This document shows positions 12,304 to 13,283 of a DNA stretch of 13,283 bases, piece by piece. The translations under genes were made by a program, and so were the position numbers. The stretch spans positions 1 through 13,283 of the forward strand of contig CAZFVA010000049.1 in the NCBI GenBank assembly GCA_964522105.1. The letters are read 5' to 3'. The stretch's first letter is position 1. The number at the start of each line of letters is the position of its first letter. The notes under the pieces are model-generated. The model did not search any database. It saw only the letters and a list, made by a program, of their open reading frames with translations, and had not been told where the DNA came from. The stretch is from JAGOFO01 sp964522105 (GTDB lineage Bacteria; Myxococcota_A; UBA9042; DTJE01).

Positions 12304-13283
12304 ATGATTAGACTGGTTTCATCGGTGGTCGGCGTTTCATCGTTGATGCGGTTTTCCTGGCTTTCGCGGGTTGCTGTCGTTTCCCTTGTCTTCATGGCTG
12401 TCTTCGCTGCGTCAGGCTGTAACAGGCTGTCTGGTCCAAAGACCGTCACTCTGCGTTTTGTAACCACTAATGACATCCACGGTGCTTTATATCCTTCCCT
12501 GATGGCCGACCTTGCCGGTCCCGGTGGAAAACTGGGCGGTATTGAATATCTGGCCGGTGCAATCGACGCGGTTCGTGCGCAGGCGCCCGACAGGACCGTT
12601 GTGCTGGACGCCGGTGACTGTTTTCAGGGTGATTACGCCGTCAATTCAACGGAAGGCCTTTTCTGCACTGAATATTTCAACCTGATGAACTACTCGGCCA
12701 GGTCGATCGGAAATCATGAATTTGATTACCTTGATGTTGGTGCGGGTGAACCGGTTGATGTGCGTGGGGCGCTGAAAAAGTCCGTGAAGGCGGCGGGTCA
12801 GCCTGTAGTTCTGGCCAACGTCCATCTTGTGGGTAGAGCGCCAATTTCGCAGGAATTTAAAGAGTTTACGGTTATGACCGTTGGTGGCGTCAAGGTCGGA
12901 ATCACAGGTATTCTGACGCCGATGACGCCGACAGTGTCGCGTCGCCTTGGAAGCGATGGCCTTGTTTTCGAAGACCCGGTCGCGGCTCTTGCGAGGGTTG
13001 TTCCCGCGATGAGGGCTGCCGGTGCAGGTGTTGTTGTTGTAATCACACATTTGACAGGTGTGTGCCCCCGGGGTGATCTGCTTTATCCGGCGGGGACTTA
13101 CAGCGCGTGTTCAGTTGGTGGCGAGCTGGCCGCGATTGAAAAATCGTTCAGTAACAGTGACATAGACTTGATTGTATCCGGTCATGACCATGTGCTGCTT
13201 CGTGGTGACGGTCCGGCAATACCTGTGCTGGAAAACCTGGGGCAGGGCACTTTTGTCGGTGTTGCCGAGATTGATGTTGACCT
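12304..13283 (+). CDS. 5'-nucleotidase/UshA-family metallophosphoesterase lipoprotein, partial
   Basis: The first 326 residues of a predicted lipoprotein; the gene runs off the right edge (family members are usually 500-600 residues, so the C-terminal nucleotide-binding domain is not seen). Hydrophobic signal about 22-36 ends in lipobox ASGC with acyl-Cys39. The phosphoesterase domain has TNDIHG (55-60; Asp57, His59), LDAGDCFQG (101-109; Asp104), GNHEFD (136-141), LAN (170-172), THLTG (248-252; His249) and GHDH (293-296): all metal ligands expected of the 5'-nucleotidase/2',3'-cyclic phosphodiesterase family, which hydrolyses extracellular nucleotides to nucleoside and phosphate. ATG 12304 starts 10 bases after the previous stop, so co-transcription is likely; its Shine-Dalgarno is poor. 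Met15 or Met31 are possible later starts, though Met31 would leave too short a signal. It is unrelated in detail to the phosphoesterase at 1924-3648 (different motif set and anchor). Confidence 0.88.
   Translation, partial: MIRLVSSVVGVSSLMRFSWLSRVAVVSLVFMAVFAASGCNRLSGPKTVTLRFVTTNDIHGALYPSLMADLAGPGGKLGGIEYLAGAIDAVRAQAPDRTVVLDAGDCFQGDYAVNSTEGLFCTEYFNLMNYSARSIGNHEFDYLDVGAGEPVDVRGALKKSVKAAGQPVVLANVHLVGRAPISQEFKEFTVMTVGGVKVGITGILTPMTPTVSRRLGSDGLVFEDPVAALARVVPAMRAAGAGVVVVITHLTGVCPRGDLLYPAGTYSACSVGGELAAIEKSFSNSDIDLIVSGHDHVLLRGDGPAIPVLENLGQGTFVGVAEIDVD

Overview
The window looks like chromosomal DNA from a Gram-negative, deltaproteobacteria/Myxococcota-like lineage. The basis is moderately high G+C, four of eight genes with TTG or GTG starts, a secreted phosphoesterase with a MYXO-CTERM-like tail, Cys/Asp-rich surface-protein motifs, and a sigma-54 activator with an FHA domain. 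Two runs of exactly 100 N (1219-1318, 9293-9392) mark scaffold joins in a draft assembly, so distances across them are not reliable. I see no rRNA, tRNA, CRISPR array, insertion sequence or integrase.

Minus-strand block, read right to left. A secreted TPR/two-helix membrane protein (8797-7970) sits behind its own extended -10 promoter. After 109 bp of direct repeats and hairpins comes an FHA-GAF-AAA+-Fis sigma-54 activator (7860-6076). A small predicted lipoprotein (6079-5489) and a large lipoprotein with carboxypeptidase-regulatory-like beta domains (5492-3741) follow, each overlapping the previous gene by 4 bp. After a 92-bp spacer holding an inverted repeat comes a secreted calcineurin-like phosphoesterase (3648-1924), which overlaps a single-pass membrane protein (1927-1319) by 4 bp. 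Beyond the first gap lies an OPA-family organophosphate:phosphate antiporter (1208-1, running off the left edge).

Plus-strand block. A 1084-codon exported protein (9039-12293) has a Pro/Val/Glu-rich repeat arm interrupted by the second gap, a long unrecognised middle, C-terminal TPRs and a Lys-rich tail. Ten bases later a predicted lipoprotein of the 5'-nucleotidase/UshA family (12304 onward) begins and runs off the right edge.

Nearly every product is predicted to be exported or membrane-bound. Two unrelated metallophosphoesterases and an OPA transporter suggest phosphoester handling at the cell surface, and the sigma-54 activator leads a coupled surface-protein operon. This joint role is inference; no gene here fixes the substrate. 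The least familiar parts are the regulator-lipoprotein-lipoprotein-phosphoesterase operon and the Pro-rich-arm/TPR protein.
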